This document shows, in pieces, positions 32,698 to 41,747 of a DNA stretch of 64,000 bases. A program made the translations under genes and the position numbers. Position 1 is the first letter of the stretch. Each line of letters opens with the position of its first letter. The notes beneath the pieces were generated by a model. It was not told the origin of the DNA. It made no database searches and saw only the letters and a program-made list of their open reading frames with translations. Where the stretch lies: NCBI RefSeq assembly GCF_004327285.1, contig NZ_QJUI01000015.1, positions 1 to 64,000 on the forward strand. Reading direction: 5' to 3'. This DNA comes from Phytopseudomonas daroniae (GTDB taxonomy: Bacteria; Pseudomonadota; Gammaproteobacteria; Pseudomonadales; Pseudomonadaceae).

Positions 32698-33135
32698 TCA
32701 GGACTGCGGTTTACCGTCCCAGGGCTCGCCATCGAGCGGGCGCTTTCTGGCGAGCTCGGCTTCGTCCAGCCCGGAACCGCCACCGATTTCCTCTTCACCG
32801 ACGATGCTCAGGTCGCGGTCAGCGGGCTCGTCGTCCCCGCGCTCTTGAGGCGAGCGTGCGCCGGTATCGTCGATCAGGGTTTCCGGGCTCAAGTCATCGA
32901 GGCTAACGCCATCTTCGTGCTGGCCTTCTTTCAGGGTTTCGCCGCCGCTCTGCCCGGCCTCGCGAACGCGCTCATCCGGATACTCCTGTTGCACTTCGTC
33001 CAACGGCCGGCGATCACCGACGCGCCCTTCGCGGTCGTCCTTGCGTTCGCTGAAATCCAGTTGCTCGATCGAGCCCATGCGATCCTCGATATCGTCGATT
33101 TCCCGAGGCGTGGCTGGCTGCTTGGGTGTGCTCAT
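32698..33135 (-). CDS. Acidic, disordered hypothetical protein
   Basis: This 145-residue very hydrophilic acidic protein has many Asp/Glu and Gly/Pro-rich stretches (for example ETLKEGQHEDGVSLDDLSPETLIDD) and no membrane segment or signal. I do not recognise a domain. It is preceded by GGAG at a good distance from the ATG. It lies between liuR and the thioredoxin-like gene on the same strand, 93 bases from the latter. Confidence 0.65.
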   Translation of the reverse strand: MSTPKQPATPREIDDIEDRMGSIEQLDFSERKDDREGRVGDRRPLDEVQQEYPDERVREAGQSGGETLKEGQHEDGVSLDDLSPETLIDDTGARSPQERGDDEPADRDLSIVGEEEIGGGSGLDEAELARKRPLDGEPWDGKPQS

Positions 33136-33228
33136 GATGTTCTCCAGTATGGGTCTGTTCGGTGGACTCGACCCATGCCGGGAAATTCAGGGAAAACGAC
33201 GGATGCAATGAAGCGATGGCGCCGCCAA

Positions 33229-33555
33229 TCAACCTTCGCCTACCAATTGCTCCAAGGCTTCCTCCAGCGGACTGACGCTGGTCGGGCGAACCAGGCGGGT
33301 AACTTCGACACCGTCGCGCAGAAACACCAGCGTCGGCCACAGTTTGACCTTGAAGGAACGCCCCAGTGGTCGGCCGCTGCCGTCCTCGATCTTCAGGTGC
33401 GTGACTTCCGGATAATCCGGCAACACCTTGGCCAGCAAAGGCTGCGCGGCCTGGCAATAGCCGCACCAATCCGTACCGAACTCGATGATGGTCATACCAG
33501 GCATCGCCTGCACCTCGGCGGGCGTCGGCGCCGTACTGCTGTACTCGTTGCTCAT
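33229..33555 (-). CDS. Thioredoxin-like protein
   Basis: This 108-residue thioredoxin fold has the active-site CGYC at 31-34 (TDWCGYCQAAQPLL) and the later cis-Pro region VKLWPTLVFLRDGVEV. It should reduce disulfides or serve as a redox partner in the cytoplasm; no signal is visible. The WCGYC motif differs from the WCGPC of housekeeping thioredoxin. GGAG lies before the ATG. Confidence 0.85.
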   Translation of the reverse strand: MSNEYSSTAPTPAEVQAMPGMTIIEFGTDWCGYCQAAQPLLAKVLPDYPEVTHLKIEDGSGRPLGRSFKVKLWPTLVFLRDGVEVTRLVRPTSVSPLEEALEQLVGEG

Positions 33556-33619
33556 GCTGTCTCCTCTGCTTGCCAGCGAAACGCGACCACCCTGCTAGCG
33601 CAGGGCGGCCTGGATTCCC

Positions 33620-33760
33620 AGAACCTGTTCACGATCTCGCGAGCTAGAGCCATGCAAGGAAAAAACAGGCGAGGAAGCGGAGTTTACTGGTGTAAATGAG
33701 CATTCCGAGCCTGTTTTTAACGCGGCAGGGCCGACGCGCAGCAGATCGTTAATAGGTTCT
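33620..33760. mobile_element. 141-bp inverted-repeat (MITE-like) element
   Basis: AGAACCTGTTCACGATCT (33620-33637) pairs with AGATCGTTAATAGGTTCT (33743-33760), with a few mismatches. The interior contains AAAAAACAGGC and GCCTGTTTTT as a second inverted pair. No ORF. It lies 7 bases before the stop of the following gene and belongs to the same family as 11445-11739 and 14075-14424. Confidence 0.7.
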
Positions 33761-33767
33761 CAGCGTA

Positions 33768-34079
33768 TCAGACGCTGTCGCGAACATGCCTGGCGACGGG
33801 CTTTACCCGCTCGGCGATTTCGCCTTCGAGACGGGTGACGGTTTCCGCGATGCGATCCACCTCCGGGCGCATGGAACGAGCGTCTTCCATGATGCCCTTG
33901 AGCCGGCACTTTCCGCTCAGGCCACGGGCCAGCAGCATGCCACCGAACGCAGCGCGAACCAGCCCGAGCACACCACCGCGCCTCAGACCGCCGCGGGCCA
34001 TGGCGATACCGCTGCCGATGGAAAGCGCACGCTCCCAGCCCTGTACGTTGCTGCCGCCTTGCTTATCGAATGTGGACAT
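33768..34079 (-). CDS. Small membrane-associated protein, DUF2892-like
   Basis: This 103-residue protein has a Gly-rich hydrophobic segment SGIAMARGGLRRGGVLGLVRAAFGGMLLARGLSGKC followed by a charged helical tail (ARSMRPEVDRIAETVTRLEGEIAERVK). The pattern resembles YgaP-type DUF2892 membrane proteins, but I am not certain. The start at 34079 has GGAG 8 bases upstream; the longer frame is not supported by an SD. Confidence 0.6.
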   Translation of the reverse strand: MSTFDKQGGSNVQGWERALSIGSGIAMARGGLRRGGVLGLVRAAFGGMLLARGLSGKCRLKGIMEDARSMRPEVDRIAETVTRLEGEIAERVKPVARHVRDSV

Positions 34080-34192
34080 ATCGCTAGCTCCAGTCTGTCT
34101 GTGATTCACAACGGACTGGGCAGAAGCGGTCGATGTTCGACCGCTCCGACAGGCGGATGATGGGAAAAGGTTATCCAAACTTTGCCGATGGC

Positions 34193-35356
34193 TCAGAGAT
34201 AGCGCAGCCAGGTCAGATCGCGACGACGAACCTTGAGTGCCGCGAACCAGCGCACTGGCGGGAACAGCGCCACGGCGAGCAGAATCGAGCACAGCCACAC
34301 CGAAACGATCGAGTCGAAACCGAAGTAATCACCCTGATTGCTGCCCCAGATGGCCACCGCCGCCAGGTACATCAGCTTGAGCACATACAGGTGCAGCAGG
34401 TAGAAGAACATCGGCGCGCCGCCATACACGGTCAGCGCCCTGAGCCAGCGGTTGTCCCGGCCACGCTCGAAAGCCAGCAACAGAAGCAGACCGAGCCCCA
34501 GGGTCAGCGCCAGGAAGGCCAGCGACGGCGGATACTTGGTGATATTGAGGATGCCCATCAGGGTTTCCAGCCAGGTGCTGCCCACGGCCCAGCTTTTCTC
34601 GCCATAACCATTGCCTGCACGCACCACGACGAACACCAGCAACGAGCCGAGCCCCCAGCCAAGCAGCATCCGCTGCCGCCCTGCTGCATCGGCGGTGCGG
34701 GCGAACCAGGAGCCGGCGGCGTAACCCAGAGCGATTACGCCAATCCACGGCAACAACGGATACGAGGTGCGCAGACGCAGATCTTCGGACACCTGCAGCC
34801 AGCCGCGATCATGCAGGATGGCCCACGGCACGTGCATCGCCGAATCAGCGGCGAAGTGCAGGTTATCCAGCAGGTTGTGACCGCATACCAGCACCAGGCC
34901 GAGTGCGATCAGCAGCCCACGCGGCAGCCACACCAGCAGCGACAGCGCCAGCATGCTCAGGCCGATGGCCCAGATCACCTGCAGGTAGATCACCGTCGGC
35001 GGCACCTGGAACGTCCAGGCGAAGTTCACCAGGGTGAACTCCAGCACGACCAGAAACAGCCCGCGCTTGAACAGAAAGGCACTGACCGCAGCCCGGCCGC
35101 TGGCCTTCTCGCCATACAGAAATGCCGACAGGCCGGTAAGGAAGATGAACACCGGCGCGCACAGATGAGCCAGGGTGCGACTGAAGAACAGCGCCGGTTC
35201 GGTGCTGCTCACGTCCATGGGATCGAGCACCTGACGATGCAGGAAAAAGGTCTCGCGCACGTGGTCGAGCAGCATGAACAGGATGACGAGGCCGCGCAGG
35301 GCGTCGATGGAGGTCAAGCGTGAGGTAGCGGGATTGGTGATGGCGGCAGTGGTCAT
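34193..35356 (-). CDS. HGSNAT/DUF1624-like membrane acetyltransferase
   Basis: This 387-residue polytopic protein has about ten membrane segments. The N-terminal SIDALRGLVILFMLLDHVRETFFLH has the family's conserved Asp/Arg/Gly and His. Heparan-alpha-glucosaminide acetyltransferase relatives move acetyl groups across a membrane to sugars. The start at 35356 (MTTAAITNPATSRLTSIDALRG) is preferred because the extra N-terminal residues in the longer frame are not conserved. The substrate is unknown; a cell-surface sugar is plausible. There is no operon partner. Confidence 0.75.
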   Translation of the reverse strand: MTTAAITNPATSRLTSIDALRGLVILFMLLDHVRETFFLHRQVLDPMDVSSTEPALFFSRTLAHLCAPVFIFLTGLSAFLYGEKASGRAAVSAFLFKRGLFLVVLEFTLVNFAWTFQVPPTVIYLQVIWAIGLSMLALSLLVWLPRGLLIALGLVLVCGHNLLDNLHFAADSAMHVPWAILHDRGWLQVSEDLRLRTSYPLLPWIGVIALGYAAGSWFARTADAAGRQRMLLGWGLGSLLVFVVVRAGNGYGEKSWAVGSTWLETLMGILNITKYPPSLAFLALTLGLGLLLLLAFERGRDNRWLRALTVYGGAPMFFYLLHLYVLKLMYLAAVAIWGSNQGDYFGFDSIVSVWLCSILLAVALFPPVRWFAALKVRRRDLTWLRYL

Positions 35357-35600
35357 AGCATATCCAGGACAAAAAGCCGGACAGACAGAGGGTCTACCCG
35401 GCACAACGAATAGTTATGATATAACAAACCGCAATGACAGCCTACTTTGAGCGCTGATGACAGAGTCACCTCTCTGGGCAGCTCGATCACCCTGAGCGTA
35501 TGGGCGCTGGTGGCTTTGATGATAGCCTTGCCCATCTGGCGTATCTGGCGGGCTCGGCGCAGGGCAGCGGCCCAGAGCGTCGGCCGATCCCTCACCGAAT

Positions 35601-35620
35601 CAGGCTCCGCGCGGAGCCTG
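35601..35620. promoter_or_regulatory. Perfect 20-bp palindrome CAGGCTCCGCGCGGAGCCTG
   Basis: An uninterrupted 10-bp dyad 19 bases before the hydroxyacid dehydrogenase ATG and before its SD (GGAG, 35630-35633). It may be an operator or a hairpin; no T-tract follows. Confidence 0.55.
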
Positions 35621-35639
35621 AACCGCCCTGGAGCCTGCC

Positions 35640-36611
35640 ATGCATATCGTCATTCCCGATGACTACCAGAACGTCATCCGCACCCTCGATTGTTTCGCCA
35701 CCCTGGGCGACCACCAGGTCAGCCTCTATCACGATGCAGTGGATGACGTTGAACTGCTGGTCGAGCGTTTCGCCGATGCCGACGCACTGGTGCTGACCCG
35801 TGAACGCACACGCATCGACGAAGCACTGCTCGCGCGCCTGCCGAAACTCAAACTGATCAGCCAGACCGGCAAGGTATCCAACCACCTCGATGTCGCTGCC
35901 TGCACTCGCCATGGCGTCGCCGTCATGGAAGGCCGTGGCTCGCCCATCGCGCCAGCGGAGCTGACCTGGGCGCTGATCATCAATGCCAGGCGCCAACTGT
36001 TCCCCGCCATGCAGGGACTGTATGCCGGTCAGTGGCAGGTCAACCTCGGCCAACGCCTCGCCGGGCAGACGCTGGGCATCTGGGGATACGGCAAGATTGG
36101 TCAGCGTCTGGCGCGTTATGCCCAGGCCTTCGAGATGCCCGTGCTGGTCTGGGGCAGCGAAACGTCCCGCCAGGCCGCCATTGCCGACGGGCACCGCGCA
36201 GCCGAATCGCGCCTGGCGTTCTTCGCCGAATCCGACGTACTCAGCCTGCACCTGCGCCTGGCGGAGAGCACACGCCACCTGGTAGGCGCCAAAGATTTGG
36301 CAGCCATGAAACCGAGCGCCTTGCTGGTCAATACCAGCCGTGCCGAACTGATCGCGCCGGGCGCCCTGCTCGAAGCATTGAATCTCGGCAGACCGGGCTC
36401 TGCAGCGCTCGACGTGTTCGAGCAGGAACCCATTCTCGACCCGAACCATCCGCTGCTTCGCCATCCCGCCGTGCTCTGTACACCGCACCTCGGTTATGTG
36501 GAACGAGAGGGTTATGAGCTGTATTTCGGTGACGCCTTCGCCAACGTACAGGCATTTTTCGCTGAAAGCTGTACGTTGGCCAATCCCGACGTTCGTCCGG
36601 TAAGGCAATGA
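35640..36611 (+). CDS. D-isomer-specific 2-hydroxyacid dehydrogenase
   Basis: This 323-residue NAD(P)-dependent enzyme has the nucleotide-binding motif GIWGYGKIGQRLARY (GxGxxG). The catalytic set is Arg in LLVNTSRAEL, Glu in LDVFEQEPI and His in CTPHLGYVE. It interconverts a 2-oxo acid and a D-2-hydroxy acid (serine, glycerate, glyoxylate or similar substrates are possible). GGAG lies 6 bases upstream of the ATG. It is followed by 286 AT-rich bases without a gene, then the nucleotide-sugar genes. Confidence 0.87.
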   Translation: MHIVIPDDYQNVIRTLDCFATLGDHQVSLYHDAVDDVELLVERFADADALVLTRERTRIDEALLARLPKLKLISQTGKVSNHLDVAACTRHGVAVMEGRGSPIAPAELTWALIINARRQLFPAMQGLYAGQWQVNLGQRLAGQTLGIWGYGKIGQRLARYAQAFEMPVLVWGSETSRQAAIADGHRAAESRLAFFAESDVLSLHLRLAESTRHLVGAKDLAAMKPSALLVNTSRAELIAPGALLEALNLGRPGSAALDVFEQEPILDPNHPLLRHPAVLCTPHLGYVEREGYELYFGDAFANVQAFFAESCTLANPDVRPVRQ

Positions 36612-36897
36612 GGGGGAAATTCCAACTTTGTGAAGCATCCCACAAACCCTGTTCCAGAGCGGTTTACCCGAGAAATTCCGGGCCTTTCGGGGCACCGGAT
36701 TACTCTGCGCGAAGTATCACAAATAGCAATCTCTCTCAAAAGCCACGATAACAATACAAACAAATCATTTAATAACAATGACTTATAACCACCAAAACCA
36801 CTCATCAGATAAACAAGTATTTTTCTGACGCAGGAATACTATCTGCCGAACGATGGATGCCACCCAACCCTGGGCGGTCATTGCAAAGGAAGGCATG

Positions 36898-37944
36898 ATG
36901 AGAATTCTCGTTCTGGGAAACATGGGCTACGTTGGCCCCGCAGTGATTCGCGAACTGACGACCCGTCACCCCTCAGCCATCGTGCATGGCTATGACAACG
37001 CCTATTTCGCCCACTGCCTTACCCACGCTCACACCCTGCCCGAGCGGAGGCTGGCTCAGCAGTTCTTTGGCGACGTGCGCGAGCTTTCACCGCAAATGCT
37101 GGAAGGCTACGATGCCGTCGTGCAATTGGCGGCCGTGTCCAACGATCCCATGGGTGACCGCTTCGCCGGCGTGACCGAGGCGATCAACCAGAATGCCACC
37201 GTTGCCATCGCCAAAGCCGCCGCCCGTGCGGGTGTACGCAACTTCGTCTTCGCTTCCAGCTGCAGTGTGTACGGCGTGGCCCAGGGTGGCCCGCGTACGG
37301 AAAGCGACCCCGTCTCCCCCATGACGGCTTATGCCCGCTCCAAGATCGGCAGCGAAGATGCGCTCGACGATATCGATGGCGACATGGTGATCACCAGCCT
37401 GCGCTTCGCCACGGCCTGCGGCATGTCCGATCGTTTGCGCCTGGATCTGGTGCTCAATGATTTCGTCGCCGGCGCACTCAGCGAAGGCCGTATCACCGTA
37501 CTCAGCGACGGCTCGCCATGGCGCCCGCTGATCGATGTCGCCGACATGGCCCGGGCCATCGACTGGGCGATCCAGCGCAGCGCCGACAACGGCGGTCGCA
37601 TCCTGCGGGTGAACACCGGCAGCAACGCGCGCAATCACCAGGTTCGCGACCTCGCTGCCGCGGTGGCCGATGCCCTGCCCGGCACCGAGGTCAGCATCAA
37701 CACCGAGGCTCCCGTCGACAGCCGCTCCTACCAGGTCGACTTCAGCCTGTTCGCCAGACTCGCCCCCCGGCACCAGCCGCAGATGACGCTATCGAGGTCG
37801 ATCAGCCAATTGATCGAGGGCCTCCAGGGGATGAACTTCAGCGACAGCCAGTTCCGTATCTCGCCGCTCGTGCGCCTGCGAGTGCTGCAAGGCCACATCG
37901 ACAGTGGCCGCCTGGACGAAGACCTGCGCTGGCAATCCCGCTAG
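36898..37944 (+). CDS. NAD-dependent nucleotide-sugar epimerase/dehydratase
   Basis: This 348-residue extended SDR begins with ILVLGNMGYVGPAVIREL (GxxGxxG). It has VFASSCSVYGVA (catalytic Ser) and TAYARSKIGSEDAL (Tyr/Lys). The product is a modified sugar nucleotide, but the sequence does not tell which. The start at 36898 has AAGGA 7 bases upstream; the neighbouring ATG at 36895 is too close. It is the first gene of a cluster with a cytidylyltransferase, SAF oxidoreductase and RmlC-like epimerase. Confidence 0.82.
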   Translation: MRILVLGNMGYVGPAVIRELTTRHPSAIVHGYDNAYFAHCLTHAHTLPERRLAQQFFGDVRELSPQMLEGYDAVVQLAAVSNDPMGDRFAGVTEAINQNATVAIAKAAARAGVRNFVFASSCSVYGVAQGGPRTESDPVSPMTAYARSKIGSEDALDDIDGDMVITSLRFATACGMSDRLRLDLVLNDFVAGALSEGRITVLSDGSPWRPLIDVADMARAIDWAIQRSADNGGRILRVNTGSNARNHQVRDLAAAVADALPGTEVSINTEAPVDSRSYQVDFSLFARLAPRHQPQMTLSRSISQLIEGLQGMNFSDSQFRISPLVRLRVLQGHIDSGRLDEDLRWQSR

Positions 37945-38015
37945 GGATTGCGGCCGCATTGCCGGGCTATCAGGCCCATTGATACAGCGTCCATTCACCA
38001 TGGGGGAGCATCATC

Positions 38016-38792
38016 ATGAAGGTTGCAATCTTTGCGGGTGGCTTCGGCACCCGCCTGAGCGAAGAGACGGCGATTCGTCCCAAGCCAATGGTCGAGATCG
38101 GTGGCCGGCCGATCATCTGGCACATCATGAAGATGTACGCGCACCACGGTTTCAACGATTTCGTGGTGCTCGGTGGCTACAAGGTCGACTACATCCGCGA
38201 CTACTTCCTCAACTACCGCGCCCAGCGCACCGACTACACCATCGATCTGAAGACCGGCAACATCGACTGGCTGGAGAGCGTCAGCGAAGACTGGCGCGTC
38301 ACCGTGCTCGACACCGGCGCCGATTCGATGACGGGGGGTCGCCTGAAGCGTGCCATGCACCTGCTGTCTGACGAACCCTTTTGCCTGACCTACGGCGACG
38401 GTGTCAGCGATGTGAACATTCGTGAACTGGTCACGGTGCATAAAGCCTCGAGACGCTGGTGCACCCTCACTGCCGTCACCCAACCCGGGCGCTATGGCGC
38501 GCTGCGCTTGAACGAGGATCTCAACCGCGTGGAAGCCTTCCGCGAGAAAGGCGCCGCCGATGGTGGCTTGATCAACGGCGGCTTCTTCGTCTGCCAGCCG
38601 GAAGTCTTCGAGCTGATCGACGACGACCAGACCACCTGGGAAAACGAGCCCATGGATCGTCTGGTCGAGCGCGACATGCTCGGCAGCTACCACCACAAAG
38701 GCTACTGGCAAAGCATGGATTCTCTACGCGACAAGATCACCCTGGAAACCGCCTGGGCCAGTGGCGCGCCCTGGAAACAGTGGAACGACTGA
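38016..38792 (+). CDS. rfbF: Glucose-1-phosphate cytidylyltransferase
   Basis: This 258-residue nucleotidyltransferase begins with the motif VAIFAGGFGTRLSEETAIRPKPMVEIGG and continues with LTYGDGVSDVNI (metal Asp) and INGGFFVCQPEVFELI. It makes CDP-glucose from CTP and glucose-1-phosphate, the entry step to CDP-3,6-dideoxy and related sugars. The usual next enzyme, CDP-glucose 4,6-dehydratase, is not adjacent, so the downstream oxidoreductases may use CDP-glucose differently. Confidence 0.9.
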   Translation: MKVAIFAGGFGTRLSEETAIRPKPMVEIGGRPIIWHIMKMYAHHGFNDFVVLGGYKVDYIRDYFLNYRAQRTDYTIDLKTGNIDWLESVSEDWRVTVLDTGADSMTGGRLKRAMHLLSDEPFCLTYGDGVSDVNIRELVTVHKASRRWCTLTAVTQPGRYGALRLNEDLNRVEAFREKGAADGGLINGGFFVCQPEVFELIDDDQTTWENEPMDRLVERDMLGSYHHKGYWQSMDSLRDKITLETAWASGAPWKQWND

Positions 38793-38806
38793 AGGAGCAA
38801 GCATCG

Positions 38807-40168
38807 ATGATCATCGTTGACACCGCACTGGCCAAATGCGAAGCAGAAGGCCGCCCCATTCGCGTGGGCATGATCGGCGCGGGTTTCCAGGGCAGCGGCA
38901 TCGGCCTGCAGATTCTCACCGCGACCACCGGCATGCGCCTGTGCGCCGTCGCCAACCGCACTATCGGCAGCGCCGTTGGCGTGTATGACCAGGCCGGCAT
39001 CGAGCCGCTGCGCTGCGATACCCAGGCCGAGCTGGAGCGCGCCATCGCGGCTGGCACGCCAGCGGTCACCGAGGACGCCCTGGCACTGGCTCGCGCCGAG
39101 GGGCTGGACGCCATCATCGAAGTCACCGGCTCCATCGAATACGCCGCCGGTGCCGTACTCGCTGCGCTGGAAGCCGGCAAGCACGTGGTGCAGATGAACG
39201 CAGAACTGGATGGCACCATCGGCCCGATCCTCAAGCACAAGGCCGATCAGGCCGGGGTCATCTACACCTTCTCCGATGGCGACCAGCCGGGCGTGCAGAT
39301 GAACCTCTACCGCTTCGTCGCCGGCCTCGGTATCACGCCCGTACTGTGCGGCAATATCAAAGGCCTGCACGATCCGTATCGCAATCCGACCACCCAGCAG
39401 GAGTTCGCACGTCGCTGGGGGCAGAAAGCGGCGATGGTCGCCTCCTTCGCCGACGGCACCAAGATATCCTTCGAGCAGGCCATCGTCGCCAATGCCACCG
39501 GCATGCGCGTCGCGCGCCGCGGCATGCTCGGCCCGGACTTTTCCGGCGGCAACCCCGGCGCGCCGCTGGTGCCTATCGAGGACACCCTTTGCGCCTTCGA
39601 AGCACACCTGAGCGCAGACGAACCAGGCCTGGTCGATTACGTGGTCGGTGCCCGCCCAGGCCCTGGCGTATTCGTTATCGGTACCCTGGAAAACCCACGC
39701 CAGCGCCATTACCTGGAACTCTACAAGCTCGGCAAGGGCCCCTACTACAGCTTCTACACGCCCTACCACCTGTGCCACTTCGAAGTACCCAACTCGGTCG
39801 CCCGCGCCGTGTTGTTCGGCGACCCGGTACTGACCCCGAGCGGCGGCCCCAGCGTGGGCGTGATTGCCGTGGCCAAGAAGGACTTGAGGCCCGGCGATAG
39901 CATCGATGATTTCGGCGGGTACGAGACCTATGGCGTGGCCGAGAACATCGCCGCCATTCGCGATGAAAACCTGCTGCCGATAGGCCTGGCGCTCGGCTGC
40001 ACGCTCAAACGTGCAGTGGCCAAGGACACCCCGCTGACCTTCGACGACGTGCAATTTCCCAGAGGCCGAATCGTCGATCGCCTGTACGCCGAACAGGAAT
40101 GCCTGTTCGCACCGCACGCGGCCGGCACACAACGCTTTGGTGATTTTCTCAGCCAGGAGTCAGCATGA
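38807..40168 (+). CDS. NAD(P)-dependent oxidoreductase with C-terminal SAF domain
   Basis: This 453-residue protein has an N-terminal Rossmann domain (RVGMIGAGFQGSGIGLQIL, residues about 19-36), a middle domain resembling homoserine-dehydrogenase-type proteins, and a C-terminal SAF-like segment (AKKDLRPGDSIDDFGGYETYGVAEN). Such proteins are found in modified-sugar clusters and may act on a sugar nucleotide or its acid; the reaction is unknown. The ATG at 38807 has AGGAG 9 bases upstream. It overlaps the next gene by ATGA. Confidence 0.75.
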   Translation: MIIVDTALAKCEAEGRPIRVGMIGAGFQGSGIGLQILTATTGMRLCAVANRTIGSAVGVYDQAGIEPLRCDTQAELERAIAAGTPAVTEDALALARAEGLDAIIEVTGSIEYAAGAVLAALEAGKHVVQMNAELDGTIGPILKHKADQAGVIYTFSDGDQPGVQMNLYRFVAGLGITPVLCGNIKGLHDPYRNPTTQQEFARRWGQKAAMVASFADGTKISFEQAIVANATGMRVARRGMLGPDFSGGNPGAPLVPIEDTLCAFEAHLSADEPGLVDYVVGARPGPGVFVIGTLENPRQRHYLELYKLGKGPYYSFYTPYHLCHFEVPNSVARAVLFGDPVLTPSGGPSVGVIAVAKKDLRPGDSIDDFGGYETYGVAENIAAIRDENLLPIGLALGCTLKRAVAKDTPLTFDDVQFPRGRIVDRLYAEQECLFAPHAAGTQRFGDFLSQESA

Positions 40169-40713
40169 TCTTTCACACCACCACACTCAACGATGCCTGG
40201 CTGATCGACCTGGAACTGCGTGGTGATGAACGCGGTTATTTCGCGCGAACCTTCTGTGCCGAAGAATTCGAACGCCATGGATTGATCAGCCACTTCGTGC
40301 AGCAGAACGCCTCGCGCTCGGCACGCCGCGGCACCCTGCGCGGCCTGCACTACCAGATGCAGCCCTACGGCGAGGCCAAGCTGGTGCGCTGCACCCGTGG
40401 CGCGATCATCGACGTGATCGTCGATCTGCGCGAGGAGTCCTCGACCTACCTGCAGCACGAGGCCTTCGAGCTGACTGCCGACAACCATCGCCAGTTGTAC
40501 GTGCCGCCAGGCTTTGCACACTCGTTCCAGACCCTGAGCGATGATGTGGAGGTCAGCTACCTGGTGTCGACGGCCTACACGCCGAGTGCCGAGCGCGGCC
40601 TGCGTTACAACGATGAGCGTTTGAGTATCGACTGGCCACTGACCGTGACCACCCTTTCAGAAAAGGATGCGGCCTGGCCTCTGATCGCCGACCGCACCGA
40701 ACGCCTCTACTGA
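40165..40713 (+). CDS. RmlC-like sugar-nucleotide 3,5-epimerase
   Basis: This 182-residue cupin-fold protein is of the dTDP-4-dehydrorhamnose 3,5-epimerase family: LRGLHYQ with the catalytic His62, DVIVDLREES, and LYVPPGFAHSFQTLSDDVEVSYLVSTAYTPSAERGLRYND. It probably epimerises a 4-keto sugar nucleotide made by the neighbouring genes. It starts within the SAF oxidoreductase stop (ATGA) and its 3' end overlaps by 7 bases the end of the opposite-strand glycosyltransferase. Confidence 0.85.
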   Translation: MIFHTTTLNDAWLIDLELRGDERGYFARTFCAEEFERHGLISHFVQQNASRSARRGTLRGLHYQMQPYGEAKLVRCTRGAIIDVIVDLREESSTYLQHEAFELTADNHRQLYVPPGFAHSFQTLSDDVEVSYLVSTAYTPSAERGLRYNDERLSIDWPLTVTTLSEKDAAWPLIADRTERLY

Positions 40714-41747
40714 GCCGCCATCATTTCCGGCTGCAGGAAACTGGCAGCGGGTTCGATATCCACCGACATCGCTGGCGCTGACAATTCGAAAGCCGGTAGA
40801 ACGGCCCGACGAACCTGCACCCGGAGGCTTTCCAGCGGTGCATCGGCAGGTTCGACCCGCGGCGAGAACACCAGCGCCTCCAGCAACCCTTGCAACACGA
40901 TGCGGGCCTTGTAGAACTCGCCGCCACGCAGCAGCCTGAGCATTCCCCAAAGCCGATGACTCAGGGTCGTCAACAGCCGACGACGGTTGGCGTACTTGCG
41001 GGTAATGAACAGCTCGTTGCGCACGAAGTGACGGTGATAGCGAATCCGCGCCGGGCTCTTCTCAGTACGGATATTGATCGCCCCACCGCCCTCCTGACGC
41101 AGATGCAACACCTTGCTCGCGCCCACCAGATAACCCGGTGTATTACGGGTGACGCGCAAGGTGAACTCAGTGTCCTCCCCCCAGATGAACATCGAGGAAA
41201 TCGGCACACCGTGTTCGGTCAGTGTGGCTCGCGGCACCAGAATGGATACGAAGGTGGCACGGGAAACCGGCACCACGCCAAGCTCCACGGTGGCCGGCCA
41301 GCATTCGTAATCGATACGGTTGCGCCGCTGATCCAGCGATGGCGCATTGTTGACCAGACCATCCTGCGTATAGGCAGTCGACAACAGAAAGGTGCGCTTG
41401 ATATCCCGCGCCGCGAGCAACTCGTCCGCTTCGACCAGCCGCTGCAGGGCGTCAGCGCTGGGTATCACGTCGTCGTCCATCATCCAGATGAAGTCGGCGC
41501 CGCGCTGGTAAGCCATGCGGAACCCGGCATTGAAACCACCAGATGCTCCGACATTACCCGACAGCACATACAGTTCAAGATTGGGCAACACCAGATCCAG
41601 CACCATTTGCTCGGTGCCATCGGTACTGGCGTTATCGATCACGATAATGCCGTCACAGGGTCTTGTTTGCGCGTATACCGCCTCCAGGCAACGCTTGAGC
41701 AAATCCTTACGGTTATAAGTAAGAACCACTGCGTATATGTGCGACAT
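40707..41747 (-). CDS. Family 2 glycosyltransferase
   Basis: This 346-residue GT-A fold transferase begins YAVVLTYNRKDLLKRCLEAV and has the metal/nucleotide DxD-like MMDDDV (about 92-97) and WGEDTEF, a pattern seen in galactofuranosyltransferase-like enzymes. The donor is not defined. It is convergent with the nucleotide-sugar genes and divergent from the RfaH-like gene, separated from the latter by a 404-base region that lacks a gene. Confidence 0.85.
   Translation of the reverse strand: MSHIYAVVLTYNRKDLLKRCLEAVYAQTRPCDGIIVIDNASTDGTEQMVLDLVLPNLELYVLSGNVGASGGFNAGFRMAYQRGADFIWMMDDDVIPSADALQRLVEADELLAARDIKRTFLLSTAYTQDGLVNNAPSLDQRRNRIDYECWPATVELGVVPVSRATFVSILVPRATLTEHGVPISSMFIWGEDTEFTLRVTRNTPGYLVGASKVLHLRQEGGGAINIRTEKSPARIRYHRHFVRNELFITRKYANRRRLLTTLSHRLWGMLRLLRGGEFYKARIVLQGLLEALVFSPRVEPADAPLESLRVQVRRAVLPAFELSAPAMSVDIEPAASFLQPEMMAAQ

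Noticed and set aside
34973..35420. Possible extra gene near the HGSNAT-like protein on the minus strand
   Set aside because: All frames there are shadows of the membrane protein; only the frame ending at 34193 has a plausible topology.
35447..35662. 71-residue frame with one membrane-like segment
   Set aside because: It starts with TTG without SD and overlaps the hydroxyacid dehydrogenase start; composition is not convincing.
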